Origin: Bdellovibrionales bacterium
GTDB lineage: Bacteria > Bdellovibrionota > Bdellovibrionia > Bdellovibrionales > JAMPXM01
NCBI GenBank assembly: GCA_016713885.1
Contig: JADJOF010000003.1
Span: 248,001-312,000 of the forward strand
DNA: 64,000 nucleotides
Reading direction: 5' to 3'
Under the pieces are notes generated by a model, which saw nothing but the letters and a program-made list of their open reading frames with translations, was not told where the DNA came from and did no database searches. Below are positions 18,602-28,785 of this stretch, in pieces; the first letter of the stretch is position 1; each line of letters starts with the position of its first letter. Position numbers and translations under genes: made by a program.

Positions 18602-19732
18602 CTAGTATTTCAGCTGGCGAGCGGCCTTTGTCGCCATCTTTTTTGCCAGAGCGAGGGCGTCGCTTGGGCTTTTGCCGATTGCGTTGATATGTCCAAGCTT
18701 TCGGCCGGGCCGACTTTCAATTTTGCCGTACCAGTGAAAAAAAGCATTTGGCTCCATCATCGGTGGATGGATTTCGCTAAGCGCTCTCGCTTCAGCTCCC
18801 AAAAGATTCCACATCGCAAAGCCACGAGAGAGCGGGCTTGGTTCGCTCAAACGTTCGCCGCTGACCGCCAAAATGTGAGCGGCGAATTGGCTCATGTGAA
18901 AAGCGTTCTGTGTGTAGTGCGCGGTGTTGTGGACGCGCGGAGCAAGCTCATTTACCATCAAGCCCTCTTCTGAGTCGAAGAGTTCAATGCCGATAGCGCC
19001 AATGTAATTTTCTTTGTTTAAAAGAGTGGAGATTCTCGCTTTGAGAGTCTTTAGTGCCTTTGTCTCTTTGACCGGGCCATTGACCCAAAGGCAGCGCGCG
19101 TCTTTTTGTTTCGTTTCAACAAAGGGATAAAAGAAGACCGCACCTTTTTGGTCGCGCACGGCGACCGTCGCGATCTCGCGCTCAAAGCGAATGAAGCGCT
19201 CAGCGATCAAGCCGGGCGCCGCCATCTGGAGCGAGAGAGCGCTGAGCTCGTTTTCGGATTTTACAATAAAAGTGCCGTAGCCGTCGTATCCAAAACGCCG
19301 TTTTTTGAAGACTGCTTTTCCATTCATTGCGATATAGGCCACGACGGCATCTTGAGGTGAGCCGACAGGGCGCCACGGAGACGTGGGGATATCGTAGCGA
19401 TCAAGAAGTTCTTTTTGACTGAGGCGATCTTGAATGACGCCCATGAGACCCGGCTGAGGGAAGACCTTTGTGCCACATTTCTTCGAGGCGGCCTCGATTG
19501 CAGCCGAATCGTAGAACTCGCTTTCAAAGGTGGCGACTCGAACCGAACTTAAGAACGGTAAAAGATCACTTGGCTTATTGGGGTCACCGAGGACAAAAGG
19601 AGCGACTTGGGCCGCAGGCTCATCTGCGCGTCCGCAGAGAATTTTGACCGTGATGCCAAGCCGATGCGCTTCAAGAGCCATCATTCGAGCCAGCTGACCG
19701 CCGCCTAAGATCCCAAGAGGTTTTATTTCCAC
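18602..19732 (-). CDS. purK: N5-carboxyaminoimidazole ribonucleotide synthase
   Basis: ATP-grasp enzyme that makes N5-CAIR from AIR, bicarbonate and ATP, supplying PurE. The N-terminal GILGGGQLARMM nucleotide-binding loop, KKRRFGYDGYGT and NELAPRVHNTAHYTQNA are characteristic. Length (376 residues) is normal. It precedes purE on the minus strand, separated by about 25 bases, so the two form one operon. Confidence 0.95.
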   Translation of the reverse strand: MEIKPLGILGGGQLARMMALEAHRLGITVKILCGRADEPAAQVAPFVLGDPNKPSDLLPFLSSVRVATFESEFYDSAAIEAASKKCGTKVFPQPGLMGVIQDRLSQKELLDRYDIPTSPWRPVGSPQDAVVAYIAMNGKAVFKKRRFGYDGYGTFIVKSENELSALSLQMAAPGLIAERFIRFEREIATVAVRDQKGAVFFYPFVETKQKDARCLWVNGPVKETKALKTLKARISTLLNKENYIGAIGIELFDSEEGLMVNELAPRVHNTAHYTQNAFHMSQFAAHILAVSGERLSEPSPLSRGFAMWNLLGAEARALSEIHPPMMEPNAFFHWYGKIESRPGRKLGHINAIGKSPSDALALAKKMATKAARQLKY

Positions 19733-19776
19733 AAAAGGTTTTTGACACTGAGTGATGAGACGGTCAAGACAAGGTC

Positions 19777-20826
19777 ATGCTCGAGCGTCCAATCTTAAGA
19801 GGCGAAATGAATTTTCCGCTGTGTCTTGCCCCCATGGTGGGGCTGACCCATGTGGGTTTTCGCTTGCTTTTAAAGAGCTACATGCCTCCCGGGGCCCGCA
19901 CCATTTGGCCAACCGAGATGCTCAACTCCCGTCGTCTGCCCCACGAAGTTTTTGCTCGAGTTCCCGAGTGCTCGCGGCACCCCTCAGAGACCGACTTGGT
20001 TCCGCAGATTTTGGGGAATGACGAAAGCGAGATCGCACGGTCGGTGAAGCGTCTTGATGAAGAGTGGGGGGCATCCGGGATCGACATCAATATGGGGTGT
20101 CCGGTGCGAAAGGCGCTCTCGCATAACTACGGTGTCGCGCTGATGGGTGACGCGCAGTATGCGCGGGATGTGGTGGCGATGACGGTGCGGCACACGCGTT
20201 TGCCGGTGTCGGTGAAACTTCGGGCGGCGGATGCGGGTACGGATGTTCTTTTTCGCTTTGCTGAAGGTTTAGTTGAGGCCGGTGCCGAGTGGCTCACACT
20301 GCATCCGCGTCGGGCTGAACAGAAACGGCGAGGCTCCGCGGACTGGTCGATGATACATGATCTGCGTCATGTTGTTCCGGTCGCGGTTATCGGTAATGGT
20401 GATATTCAGCAAGCCGATGATGTATTTCGGATGTTGGATGAAACGGGATGTGACGCCGTGATGGCGGGACGCGCGCTGACGGCAAGGCCGTGGCTTCTAT
20501 GGCAGGTGGGTGAACGGCTTGGATGGCCTGAACCAGTTGGCCGAGAAGGTGAGCGTGCACCGCGGACACGAGAAGAGGAAGGACAGGAGTTTGGTCGCGC
20601 TGTGCTTAGGCTCATTGCGATTTTAAGGGAGCTACCATGGGGAGAGGATCTTCTCATTCGCAAGCTTCGGTTCTTTTTAAAGAACGCCTGCCCATGGCTT
20701 GAATTTGGCCATGCTCTTGAAGCGAAGATGAGTGTCGTGAAGAACCTTGCTGAGGCGCAGCAAGTGATCGCGCTCTTTTTTTCGCAGACACAGTTGATGT
20801 CGCCGCGAACCGATCTCCGATATTGA
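19777..20826 (+). CDS. tRNA-dihydrouridine synthase
   Basis: FMN enzyme reducing uridines in tRNA D-loops. LAPMVGLTH near the N-terminus binds flavin, the catalytic Cys is C108 in INMGCPV, and GNGDI with VMAGRAL forms the late phosphate site. The pattern is closer to DusB than to DusC, but I cannot assign the exact site. It is divergent from purK. A second, different synthase lies at 41382. Confidence 0.88.
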   Translation: MLERPILRGEMNFPLCLAPMVGLTHVGFRLLLKSYMPPGARTIWPTEMLNSRRLPHEVFARVPECSRHPSETDLVPQILGNDESEIARSVKRLDEEWGASGIDINMGCPVRKALSHNYGVALMGDAQYARDVVAMTVRHTRLPVSVKLRAADAGTDVLFRFAEGLVEAGAEWLTLHPRRAEQKRRGSADWSMIHDLRHVVPVAVIGNGDIQQADDVFRMLDETGCDAVMAGRALTARPWLLWQVGERLGWPEPVGREGERAPRTREEEGQEFGRAVLRLIAILRELPWGEDLLIRKLRFFLKNACPWLEFGHALEAKMSVVKNLAEAQQVIALFFSQTQLMSPRTDLRY

Positions 20827-20913
20827 TTCGGATCAAGATAAATTGAGTTGATTTGGTTTAGCCTGCGGGCTGTGATTCGTTATCGATCACTATAATATGG
20901 GGTGGGGGCAGTT

Positions 20914-21969
20914 ATGATGGTGCGTCATCAGTTGAGTTGTGCAGCTTTGATTTTGGCGAGTTTGGTGGGAACGACGGCAAGAGCGTCGATCACATTGGAT
21001 GCTCGCGCGGACTATCAGGCAGTGGATCCAAATGCAGCCGCGACGACCTTAGGGCTTGGTGAGGACAATGCTGTATTTCGCATCTATCGTATGCGCGTGG
21101 ATATGAAAGGAAATTTAAGTGAAACGATTGCCTACCGCACGCGCCTAAAAGCCGATAACGCTTCATCAGCGGATGTTGCGGCAACGGATTCGGGACAAAA
21201 TAAGTTTATCGACTTCGCTTACCTCACGCACACCATGGGTGAGATGATCGTCACTGGCGGTAAGATCATCGCCCCGATCGGTGGCTTTGAATCGGCAAAG
21301 AACCCTGGCGAATATTACTTTTTGTCAAAAGCCGGAACCGAGACTTCGCCGCTTTTGTGGCAGCTTGGCGCAATGGCGAGCTACAGCGCCAATGGCCAGC
21401 GTCTTGATGTGTTTTCAACCAACACCTCTGCAATCGAAGCAGTCGGAACCAACGGCGCACAGACAAAAACCGCATTTGGTGGTGGCTGGAAGGGTTCGTT
21501 TGGTGAAGGTGGCTGGATGAATTTCCTCGCGCAGTACATGGCGGAGCCATCTGTTGGAACATCAAACGGCAAACAGTACTATGCCCTTGGAACGAAGCTT
21601 GGCTATGAGGCTTTTGATTTTGAGTTCGATTGGCTACAAAACCTCTATATGAAGAGTGCCTACACAGTCGGCGCTGTGGCCGATACCATCGAAACTCGTT
21701 CGGCTGTGGCGTCGCTGAAATACGCTCCGTCAAAAGATTTCGCTGCGATTCTTAAACACGAGAATTCCGAGAACGTGCTGGCTTCGACTGCCGGCGGCGA
21801 TCGCAACCCAGTTCAATACTGGACGACGTCACTTGCGCTTGAGTACAAGCCGCTTGAGACGGATAAGTTCCGTTATCACATTGCTTACAACCACCAAGAT
21901 GCTTCGCGCGATGCTCAGGTGCAGACGATGATCGTGGGCTTCCGTTACCTTGGCGAAGTTGTTCCCTGA
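20914..21969 (+). CDS. Porin-like outer-membrane protein
   Basis: Start at ATG 20914 behind a GGGGG stretch. A signal peptide (LSCAALILASLVGTTARA) is followed by about 330 residues of alternating beta strands, with sections such as YRMRVDMKGNLSETIAYRTR and KFRYHIAYNHQDASRDAQVQ. The second resembles anti-parallel barrel strands of trimeric or phosphate-selective porins. The substrate is unknown. A terminator follows. Confidence 0.7.
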   Translation: MMVRHQLSCAALILASLVGTTARASITLDARADYQAVDPNAAATTLGLGEDNAVFRIYRMRVDMKGNLSETIAYRTRLKADNASSADVAATDSGQNKFIDFAYLTHTMGEMIVTGGKIIAPIGGFESAKNPGEYYFLSKAGTETSPLLWQLGAMASYSANGQRLDVFSTNTSAIEAVGTNGAQTKTAFGGGWKGSFGEGGWMNFLAQYMAEPSVGTSNGKQYYALGTKLGYEAFDFEFDWLQNLYMKSAYTVGAVADTIETRSAVASLKYAPSKDFAAILKHENSENVLASTAGGDRNPVQYWTTSLALEYKPLETDKFRYHIAYNHQDASRDAQVQTMIVGFRYLGEVVP

Positions 21970-21978
21970 TTCAACTGG

Positions 21979-21999
21979 CACACCATCGTGTGGTTTTTT
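21979..21999 (+). terminator. Intrinsic terminator after the porin gene
   Basis: Stem CACAC/GTGTG (21979-21983 with 21988-21992) with a 4-base loop, followed by GG and a run of six T, ten bases after the porin stop. Confidence 0.75.
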
Positions 22000-22053
22000 G
22001 CCGAGACGGAAGAGCCCGATCGGCGGATGGACCCGGCGCTATTGGCGTCGGGT

Positions 22054-22668
22054 TTATTGTTCTTTCAGTTTGACGGAGCCAGCTCCGCCCGTGAAAGAGC
22101 AGGTCACTTGTCTTGAGCCAAAGCCCCAAAGGCCTTTGGCTGTGACTGGTGAGCAAAGGGCGACAAGTTCTGCCGTGGCATCGGCGCGGAACTTAATTGT
22201 TCCGTGCTCATTTGACTCGATGTCTTCGAATTTGCGCTCGGAGAGTGAGCGGTCGTCGTCGTGGTTGTCGACAATTAACAGGTCGCCAATTTTGACAGTG
22301 ACCGTCATTCGCTCCGGAACTTGCGGTGAGTAGTTTCCGGAAATAATCACCCCGGTGCCGTCGGGTCCAAAGCGGTTTGAGGTTAGCTGACAGCCGTCAT
22401 TGCGCCCTGTCCGTCCACGAAGAAGTCCCTCAAAGAAGACGGTCTGTGGCGAGGATCGCGAGTGTTGAAGGAGACGGCTCGGCGTGAGATCGCAGTGGCC
22501 GGTGAGGACTTCGGTATGCAGATTGATTGACGAGAGAGCCCATTCCATGGAGGCGTTGGCGGGCTGTCGACCGACGCCTTTTTCTGGCGTTGATGAGCAG
22601 CTGATGGTGAGGAGCGAGACGATCCCTAGGAGCGGTCCGAAGGTCGATATTTTTTGCAGAGAGTTCAT
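22054..22668 (-). CDS. Exported protein, probable lipoprotein
   Basis: A leader ending LLTISCSS provides a lipobox-like Cys, so lipidation is likely. The mature part contains four further cysteines and short beta-rich segments (MTVTVKIGDLLIVDNHDDD). Family not recognised. It is convergent with the porin gene and separated from it by the terminator. Confidence 0.55.
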   Translation of the reverse strand: MNSLQKISTFGPLLGIVSLLTISCSSTPEKGVGRQPANASMEWALSSINLHTEVLTGHCDLTPSRLLQHSRSSPQTVFFEGLLRGRTGRNDGCQLTSNRFGPDGTGVIISGNYSPQVPERMTVTVKIGDLLIVDNHDDDRSLSERKFEDIESNEHGTIKFRADATAELVALCSPVTAKGLWGFGSRQVTCSFTGGAGSVKLKEQ

Positions 22669-22784
22669 TCCTATAAGTTGTGGGTTTGTGGTGGACGCAA
22701 CAAGGCCAGTTTGCCTGAGCCCGACTAGAACAAGGGCCAGCCGGTCCTGTTAAAAAAATAGGGGCATCTTGCCGATGAGAATAC

Positions 22785-23997
22785 ATGCCAAACAGGGTCG
22801 TCATTTTCTTTTTAGGACTTTGTCTTTCGATCGATGGAAATGCCGCAGAAACATGTGGCATGGCTGCGGCTGCTTTTGGCGATTTGAAAAAGATTGCTGA
22901 CCAATGTGAAACGAAGATTGATTGTGAAAAGAAGGCGAATCGAGTGGCCTCAGAAAAGCGGTTCGCTGAGGACGTTCAAAGGGGCCATGAAAGATGGGGA
23001 GAGCGTCGCCTTCTCAAGTGCGACGCCGACAAGTCGAACGGGGCGCTCGATGACCTATCGACTGAATTCACAGAAGTTAAAACCGAAGCAAGTCATTTAC
23101 CTTCGCGTTCCAGCAGACATCGAAGCCGCAGGTCTTGAGTTTGTGGTATTGAAGCACCGACAGAACCCGACAACGACCAGTCCCGTTGCCGATGCCAAAG
23201 CTCATGATGACGTGCCGGGTTTGACGTCCGTTCAAATTCTCGATCGAACCCGTGGCGGCAAGGAACAATGGCGGTATTGGAACGGTAGTGCGAGCGGCGA
23301 CAAGGGGAGTAAGTTTGCAGAAGTCAGTCACGCATTTGAAATCGAGAATCTTTATCAGTGGATGAAGCTTGGCCATGGAAGTGTCAATGGTGACAAGGTT
23401 CTGCATGATCGTCTGAGTCCATCGATCGTTCGATTGGTCAATACAGGAACTGACGAAGTTGAAATTGACGAAGTTACTGTGAAAGCGAGATTCGGCAAGG
23501 TGTCTGAAAGCCCAGCATCTACCTTTGTCGATGGCACTGCGTTTGGCGATCTCGCGAGTGAGAATGGCTATGCAATCGGTGGCGGTCAGCAAGCCAAAGG
23601 CCGATTTCCCGGTGCGCTTGAGCTTGGTGGAGGCAAGGCGGCCCCTGTAAAGCTTCCGAGCGGTTGGACGTTCGAGAATGGCGTGGTTCGAATACCACTT
23701 CCCAAGGGAAAGAAATTTCGCGGTTTCGAGGCGGCGGTCGGGGACAGTCATCCTGATGGGGTGATTAACTCCGATGGTGGATACGGGACTAAGGGCTGGG
23801 CGAAGTTGAGTGCAGAGATTGAGAGCGGCGGCTCAATTAAAGAAACATTGATGTCGCGCGAGAATGTTCCGCCAGAAGGCTTCCTCAGCGGGGGCCCGCA
23901 GCGTTGTGAGTATGTCACTACCGAAGGTGATACTCTTGTCCTCAGGTCTCACTCAGACACCACCTATCTTTCGGGTCTGAGATTGCTTTTTGACTAA
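22785..23997 (+). CDS. Exported protein of unknown function (frame break near 22978)
   Basis: The signal peptide (MPNRVVIFFLGLCLSIDGNAA) and first 65 residues lie in one frame, while the remaining 340 lie in another that is open to 23997. Joining them near 22975-22981, in a stretch with runs of A and G, gives one protein of about 400 residues. The C-terminal part is beta-rich and may be a lectin- or discoidin-like sandwich (SIVRLVNTGTDEVEIDEVTV), which is a weak guess. It is the first gene of the accessory island. Confidence 0.5.
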
Positions 23998-24062
23998 CAG
24001 CCTTAGGCCGAGTCGAGTGTTGATAGAGTCGTGTTCCTCTTAGTCTTTGCTAAGATTAGGTA

Positions 24063-24998
24063 ATGCCGAACTTTAGCGTCAGTGGAATCATTGCCGTCCT
24101 TCTCTCGCTGTTGGCGGTTTCCTCATACGCAGGGACTGCGCAGGATGTTGATTGGAAGAGCTGTAAGCGTGAGTCGATGGGTGGGATCCCAATTCCATTT
24201 GACCAAGCCGGAAAGTTCTATCCCGAGTGCGCGCCCGAAGTGCTTTATTCCTGGCGCACTGATGAAAGCCTAAAGTCGATGATCGAGAAGCAAAAGGCCG
24301 GCATTGGGCCTGTCGCAGGTCACCCGCACGGAAAACTTTTTGCATCCAATAGCCCCCTTGGTTCATTTCCATATGGAAAAAACGGGGTTCGAATCAAGCT
24401 CAAGGAAGACGTTAAGTACATATTCGCTAATCGCGAAGGCAGCGACTTTGACGGACCTGGAGATGGGAAAGTACCAGGCTATACGACCGACCCCAAGCGT
24501 GACTGCTCTCACTATAAGAAGAAATATCCGAAGGACTACGAACGAATCGTCCTTGTTGCCTACCTCGGGTTTTACAAGCACTTTTACGAGTACATTCTCT
24601 GTACAGATGGGCCAATTGCATCCTGGAGTTATGGAACGCCAGAGCAGAACGAAGAGATGAAAAGACAGTTTGCTGATTTTAAAGAAAACCCGAGTGCGGG
24701 TTCTCATGAATCGGTGAATCCGCAGTACCCATTGGCTTCGTCAGCGGCAGGCCATCACAACTGCGCCGACTTTAAGCCGTGTTCTGCTGCTGACTTAAAT
24801 GAGAGAATGATGCTGCATGAGAAAATGGCAAACGAGAAGAGTGGTGAGGTGTTTTACCTCGATCCGAAGGCAAAATCGGCAGAAGATCACTTTGTTCGGA
24901 AATACCGGTACTACTATTCATCCGGCTTCAGTGGGTCGGACGGCGAGAAGCCTAAGAAGCAAGGCGGAAATGCTAAGAAAAAGAAGGTCGTACAATGA
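24063..24998 (+). CDS. Exported protein of unknown function
   Basis: Signal peptide (IIAVLLSLLAVSSYA), then about 290 residues with six or more cysteines. The segment LYSWRTDESLKSMI ... KLFASNSPLGSFPYG looks like the front half of some ADP-ribosyltransferase folds, but no clear catalytic Glu motif is visible, so I leave it unassigned. The C-terminus is lysine-rich. The stop overlaps the next start (ATGA), so the gene is coupled to its neighbour. Confidence 0.6.
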   Translation: MPNFSVSGIIAVLLSLLAVSSYAGTAQDVDWKSCKRESMGGIPIPFDQAGKFYPECAPEVLYSWRTDESLKSMIEKQKAGIGPVAGHPHGKLFASNSPLGSFPYGKNGVRIKLKEDVKYIFANREGSDFDGPGDGKVPGYTTDPKRDCSHYKKKYPKDYERIVLVAYLGFYKHFYEYILCTDGPIASWSYGTPEQNEEMKRQFADFKENPSAGSHESVNPQYPLASSAAGHHNCADFKPCSAADLNERMMLHEKMANEKSGEVFYLDPKAKSAEDHFVRKYRYYYSSGFSGSDGEKPKKQGGNAKKKKVVQ

Positions 24999-25678
24999 TG
25001 CAGGTCCTTGTTTGTCTTCTCGTCGCGACTACGATATTTGCATCCTCCGATTCTTTTGCCGAAGGTCGAGAAAAAACGATTGATCGTTTCGAATCGGTTC
25101 GTCGTCGACCAGCGAATCGAGCCACTGATGAGATTTACCGGCTTGATTTGGCCGAGAAGTACTACTTGCTTCTCAAGCCCGACGTGTCCGCTCTAGCGGC
25201 CTACTATCAAAAGTCGCGTGGTGTTCTGCCGTCACGAATCCAGCATCGTATTGACCGGCGTTTAGAGTTGATCAGTAGGCTTGCGCACGAACCGAAAAGA
25301 GATGGGGTCACGCTAGCGAAACGTGTGCTCGAGATTGGCAGCCGCAGGGGCGGAGATACCGATGTTTACGAGGGGCTTGCTTTAGGTTATGTCGAGATGG
25401 CGTTTGCTGCCGCAGGTGACGAAGGAATGTCTGAGGCTCATTGGCTTATGCGGATTGATCTGAGGCGTCGTGTATCTCCAGAATATGAGATCGTCGTTCT
25501 TCCGTCATATTTAAGGCGCTATCCCAAAGGTAGCGGTGCAAAGGAGTGGGCTCGGTATCTCCAGGGGTATTTGCGAGATGACTACCGACCCGATACGGGG
25601 AACGCCGACATACCAAAGTTCGATCTTGATGATCTGAAGCTATTGATTGATCAAATCCTTACGAGTCCACCGCGATGA
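24995..25678 (+). CDS. Exported alpha-helical protein of unknown function
   Basis: ATG 24995 overlaps the previous stop. A short signal peptide (VLVCLLVATTIFASSDSFA) is followed by about 205 mostly helical, Arg-rich residues, without cysteines or recognisable motifs. ATGA overlaps on both sides place it in the middle of a tightly coupled operon of exported proteins. It could be a chaperone or partner of the larger downstream proteins; nothing in the sequence proves this. Confidence 0.55.
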   Translation: MMQVLVCLLVATTIFASSDSFAEGREKTIDRFESVRRRPANRATDEIYRLDLAEKYYLLLKPDVSALAAYYQKSRGVLPSRIQHRIDRRLELISRLAHEPKRDGVTLAKRVLEIGSRRGGDTDVYEGLALGYVEMAFAAAGDEGMSEAHWLMRIDLRRRVSPEYEIVVLPSYLRRYPKGSGAKEWARYLQGYLRDDYRPDTGNADIPKFDLDDLKLLIDQILTSPPR

Positions 25679-27135
25679 GAGCTTTCGGGCGCTTCATAGT
25701 TTTACTGGGCATGAGTTTAGCGTTCGGCTCTGACGCGAAGAGTGAGCCGTGCGTTGGCGATTGTAAAGTGACACCCGGTGCTGCTCTTTCGGATTCTGTC
25801 TCCTGCCATATAGAGATGTTGGCGTCGAAGCTGACAAAGCCTTTATCTCAGACATTTTTTTTAGACCCCGAGCTAATCGAACGAACGGATTCTCGTGAAC
25901 TGGCCGAACAGCTGATAAAAAGACTCAATGCGATCTGTGACAAAAAACGGGATCCGTCGATGCAGGCACCCGCTCCTGATTCGTCGCAGATTATTATGCT
26001 GGTTCCGGATCAACATGTGGCAAGCATTCTCAAAAATGGCTTTAAAAATCAGCATCAGACAAGTGTAACGCGTGGGGCGAATGCAAAAACGTCGCGCTTA
26101 ACGTCCGAGATGGCTCATATATCAATGGGGCTTCCTTATACGGATAAAACGCGTGAGCTTCTGCCGAAGTACGCGATGCAGGTCTTTAAAGATCCGAAGC
26201 GTGGAACGTACTCGGCACCATTTAACTACGGAAACGTCATGTTTCGATTTAAGGAACAGGTAAGTAAACGCGCGACATGGTCACATACAGATAGTCTCGG
26301 TCTTGGTGGTCGATCGGCACCGCTCCGAACCAATTCAATAGCGCCGGCAGCCAATACGAACTGTGAGATCTACTGCGAGGCCCAGGTTTGGGGCGAACTG
26401 GATCGTTCCGATGTGGCGTCGATCATGATTCCGGAAGGAATGAAAGTTACCGATGAGTTAAAAGCGTTTGGGGTTCCGATTAAAACTTATAAGCAGTGTG
26501 CCGACTGCTCTCCAGAGAATACAAACGTGAAAGGATTTAAGCCCAGTGAGGCGAATGTCTATTCACCCACAAAAGGTGTCGTCGCACCGACGGTTGTCGC
26601 GGCGGAAGATTTGGTTGTCGGAGTGACTCCTGCGAAGATAAATCCGGCCGAACAGAATCTCGCCAATTCAAAGCGCCTGCAGGCTCTTAGCACTGTTCAG
26701 ATACTAAAGGAGCTTGCGATGAGTCAGACAGACAAAACTGAGACGCCGACTCCCGGGTATGGGGGCGGAATGGGCGGGTGGGGAATGGTTGGCGATAGTC
26801 TGGCAAAGGACCGAAGCCGCCTCATTGCAGAGTTGACGACAAGAAAGAAAGATCCCTTTTTAACCGCGGCATTGATGGATATAGCAGTCAATGGAGCTGA
26901 CACAGGAGAAAGAGCTGTGGCCCTGTCGGGCCTAGGGCGTCTATCGTTTGATCGCTTGAAGCCGATACTGCTCAAGAATCTTGAGCGAGGATACGGAGCG
27001 GCTGGAACTATGGCCTTCTACATGGGGCTCGAGCATTTGGAAGATAGCGAGCTGCGTGCGGCCCTTGAGAAGTTTGATGTGGACCTATTGAAGAGATTCC
27101 AAGGAAATACACTTTGCGTGAAAGATAAGAAGTGA
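25675..27135 (+). CDS. Exported protein, possible ADP-ribosyltransferase-like core plus HEAT-like tail
   Basis: 486 residues with signal peptide (FIVLLGMSLAFGSDAKS). The central part (about 105-260) has the order LVPDQHVASILKNGF, YGNVMFRFKEQV, then YCEAQVWGELDRSDVASIMI. This resembles PARP/ART-like toxins whose late Glu sits in an E-x-Q-V-W-G strand. I rate this as a weak structural hint. The last 100 residues contain repeated helical pairs (GERAVALSGLGRLSFDRL; AAGTMAFYMGLEHLEDSEL) like HEAT repeats. The next gene is a tandem paralogue; stop and start overlap (GTGATG). Confidence 0.6.
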   Translation: MRAFGRFIVLLGMSLAFGSDAKSEPCVGDCKVTPGAALSDSVSCHIEMLASKLTKPLSQTFFLDPELIERTDSRELAEQLIKRLNAICDKKRDPSMQAPAPDSSQIIMLVPDQHVASILKNGFKNQHQTSVTRGANAKTSRLTSEMAHISMGLPYTDKTRELLPKYAMQVFKDPKRGTYSAPFNYGNVMFRFKEQVSKRATWSHTDSLGLGGRSAPLRTNSIAPAANTNCEIYCEAQVWGELDRSDVASIMIPEGMKVTDELKAFGVPIKTYKQCADCSPENTNVKGFKPSEANVYSPTKGVVAPTVVAAEDLVVGVTPAKINPAEQNLANSKRLQALSTVQILKELAMSQTDKTETPTPGYGGGMGGWGMVGDSLAKDRSRLIAELTTRKKDPFLTAALMDIAVNGADTGERAVALSGLGRLSFDRLKPILLKNLERGYGAAGTMAFYMGLEHLEDSELRAALEKFDVDLLKRFQGNTLCVKDKK

Positions 27136-27517
27136 TGTTGATATTCGGAAGCCGAAGACAGTTTGTCGCCATTTTGCTTGCGTCTGTTGTGTTCGCTCTT
27201 GCGGCGCATGCAAGCGAAGATATGTGCGACAGTGACTGTGCGGAAACCCAGGCTGCAGCGCTGCCTTTGTCAGCATTCTGCCGGTTCGAGGCGATCAGTG
27301 AGAAGCTTGGATCAAAGCCTTCACAGAAAAATTTTCTGAGTCCCGTTGTTGTCGAATCAGTCGACTCGCGGGCCTTAGGTGAAATGATAGTGAAGAGGCT
27401 TAATGAAAAATGTGATAAAGCTCGAGACCCTTCGATGAAGGCTCCGGATGACGCTGAATCCGAAATCATGATGCTCGTTCCTGACCGTCACATTGGAAGC
27501 ATTTTTGAAAATGGATT
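27135..27517 (+). pseudogene. 5' part of a paralogue of the preceding gene, cut by an IS4-type element
   Basis: Starts at ATG 27135 (or GTG 27132) with a signal peptide. It matches the preceding protein up to MMLVPDRHIGSIFENGF, where the insertion sequence begins at 27518. Removing the element and one copy of the 9-bp duplication joins TT at 27516-27517 to T 28786 and restores FENGFKNQHETSVTGG in frame. The interruption is therefore real transposition, not an error. Confidence 0.85.
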
Positions 27518-28776
27518 CACTGCTGACCGGCTGATTCATTAAACAAAACAAATAGTTGCCAGCCTTCCGCAAGGTTGGTTTGATTTTTTTGCGAAGAAAG
27601 ATCAACGCCAAGGAAAGGCGGCAACTGTGAAGTAGGATTGCAAAGAGCGGTCGCTCTTTCAACTGATTGATCGAAAAAAATTCGATCCACTCGTTCAAAA
27701 ATGGAAAATCGATCGCGGTGTAAGAACTTTTTCGACCTGGGAAATGACGCAAGCTCTTTTGTCGTGTTTCGTGATGCGACTTGGATCGTTTCGAGAAGTC
27801 GAAGCCGCACTGAAAATTCCTGACTCAACTTTCGGCGACGCTGAGAGATCGGCACTTCGGTTTTTCAAGAACTCTGCGATCTTATTCTCCTCGAGATTCG
27901 CGGTCGAACAGAAAGTCGAAAACTCAAAAAAGCAATTCGTGAAATTCTGGCCATCGACTCTTCCGAAGTTCGAGTCCACGGAAGTCTTTTTGGCGAACCG
28001 GGATGGAAACAGAAGTATACCATCGGTCACAAAGCAGCGGCAAAAATTCACGTCGTTTGGAATGTCGACGGCGAATGGATTGATGATTTCAAGATTACGC
28101 CGTGCCGATCTGGCGACTCCCCGGTCAGCTTCCAACTTCGCATTTTACCTATGAAAATGTACGTTTTGATCGTGCATACAACGACTTTGGCTTTTGGCAG
28201 AAAATCGTCGCCAATGGATCTGACTTCACGACGCGGCTGAAGACATCAAAGACGAATCGAGATCTTGAACGAAAGGTTTTGCGCGGGCAAAAGAAAAATC
28301 CGGGGTTCTGTACGACGAAGAATATATTTCGACCGCACCCGCGGCAAAGTTCTCGGCGAGAAAACTTCGTCACATTATTTACCGCGACAAGCTGACTCAG
28401 AAAGTCTTCCATTTTGTGACGTCGGATCAGAAAGCCAGCGCTAAAATGATCGCGAACATTTACAAACGTCGGTGGGCAGTCGAACTTTTGTTCCGTTGGA
28501 TGAAAGGACATCTCGATATTCGTCGGCTTCTGCTAAAAACTCCGAACGCGATCCATACTCAACTGGCGATCGCAGTTCTTGTTCAACTTCTTTTGCAGCT
28601 GAAAAGATCATTTCGAAGTTTAAAGCAACTTTGCGGCAACTTCTGCGCGAGATGCGAACCGCGTTCGCGCGAAAAGTCCTTCAGGGATGCGGGCCTCCGG
28701 ACGGCTGCCGCTGGAGCGCCGCTGCCGGCGAGGATCTCGCGTTATGATTTCTTAAGAAATAAACCGGTCAGCAGTG
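27518..28776 (+). mobile_element. IS4-family insertion sequence
   Basis: A 1259-bp element with 13-bp perfect inverted ends (CACTGCTGACCGG at 27518-27530; complement at 28764-28776) and a 9-bp target duplication AAATGGATT (27509-27517 and 28777-28785). It lies inside an exported-protein gene and is transcribed in the same direction as that gene. Confidence 0.92.
27633..28747 (+). pseudogene. IS4-family DDE transposase, frame broken
   Basis: Pieces in several frames join into one transposase: DRKKFDPLVQKWKIDRG, then AIDSSEVRVHGSLFGEPGW with the first Asp, FDRAYNDFGFW with the second Asp, and YKRRWAVELLFRWMKGHL with Glu. The last piece is the Y-R-E-K signature of IS4. Frame changes occur near 27845, 28150, 28310-28400 and 28620. 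The start codon is unclear. Whether the enzyme is dead or the indels are sequence errors cannot be decided here. Confidence 0.8.
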
Positions 28777-28785
28777 AAATGGATT

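Noticed and set aside
24063..24998. A further ADP-ribosyltransferase
   Set aside because: The LYSWRT and SPLGSFPYG pieces are suggestive, but no catalytic Glu motif could be placed.
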